Positions 63,931 to 64,000 of a stretch of DNA of 64,000 nt are shown here, piece after piece; within the stretch, counting starts at the first letter, position 1; each line of letters opens with the position of its first letter. A program made the translations under genes and the position numbers. The notes below the pieces were generated by a model, which saw only the letters and a program-made list of their open reading frames with translations, ran no database searches and was not told the DNA's origin. The stretch is from an uncultured Pantoea sp. (GTDB taxonomy: Bacteria > Pseudomonadota > Gammaproteobacteria > Enterobacterales > Enterobacteriaceae), in assembly GCA_913778495.1 (NCBI GenBank), contig CAJYVD010000027.1:35397-99396 (forward strand). Reading direction: 5' to 3'.

Positions 63931-63958
63931 GCAAAGGGCCGATGGCGCGGCCCTTTGC
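63931..63958. terminator. Strong hairpin downstream of treF
   Basis: Perfect 10-bp arms GCAAAGGGCC and GGCCCTTTGC around an 8-base loop. There is no T run on the plus strand, so it may be a terminator for a gene beyond the window or a repeat-associated stem. Confidence 0.5.
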
Positions 63959-64000
63959 AATCCGCGCCCTGCGCCAGCCTGCGCTGTTCCCTCACTCCGC

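Overview
This 64-kb window looks like chromosomal DNA of an enterobacterium of the Erwiniaceae (Pantoea/Erwinia/Mixta type). This is inferred from gene order and from protein similarity recalled to Escherichia coli; no database search was run. The backbone follows the E. coli order fbaA-pgk-epd, tktA-loiP-speB, speA-yqgB-metK-galP-sprT-endA-rsmE-gshB-yqgE-ruvX-yggR/yggS-yggT-rdgB-hemW, yggN-yggL-trmB/mutY-yggX-mltC-speC. Several genes expected from E. coli are missing at their usual places (yggU, ansB/yggM, nupG). No rRNA, tRNA, insertion sequence, CRISPR array or intact prophage was seen.

Layout. 1-5 kb: central carbon genes on the minus strand (fbaA partial, pgk, epd, tktA). 5.2-7 kb: lipoprotein protease loiP and agmatinase speB. 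7-32.5 kb: an accessory block with a DMT exporter, a LysR regulator, a GNAT acetyltransferase and a type I secretion operon in the order bapA-bapB-bapC-bapD, all minus strand. bapA is one uninterrupted 15.9-kb reading frame of 5287 codons with about 45 Ig-like repeats. The block lies exactly between speB and speA, which are normally adjacent. 32.5-53.5 kb: conserved backbone from speA to speC. 53.9-64 kb: acuI-type reductase, siderophore-interacting protein, small exported protein, Rob-like regulator, cyanide-insensitive bd oxidase (cioAB plus a small DUF2474 gene), ytfH/qorB pair and treF.

How the genes work together. The polyamine pathway is well represented: SpeA makes agmatine, SpeB turns it into putrescine, SpeC makes putrescine from ornithine, and MetK supplies SAM. 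The Bap operon should export and anchor a very large surface adhesin for biofilm or host-surface attachment. Housekeeping genes cover glycolysis/pentose phosphate flux, glutathione synthesis, nucleotide sanitation (RdgB), oxidative DNA repair (MutY), Fe-S and oxidative protection (YggX), heme handling (HemW) and ribosome/tRNA/rRNA modification (YggL, TrmB, RsmE, RuvX).

Most notable observations: treF appears to start with an AUU codon behind a perfect AGGAGG; the adhesin block splits speA from speB, and speB has a strong terminator hairpin in its leader; the adhesin carries a 3-domain (about 909 bp) higher-order tandem repeat; speC has a long leader with candidate upstream ORFs; and a remnant that may be a P4-like immunity (C4 RNA) region lies upstream of bapA.
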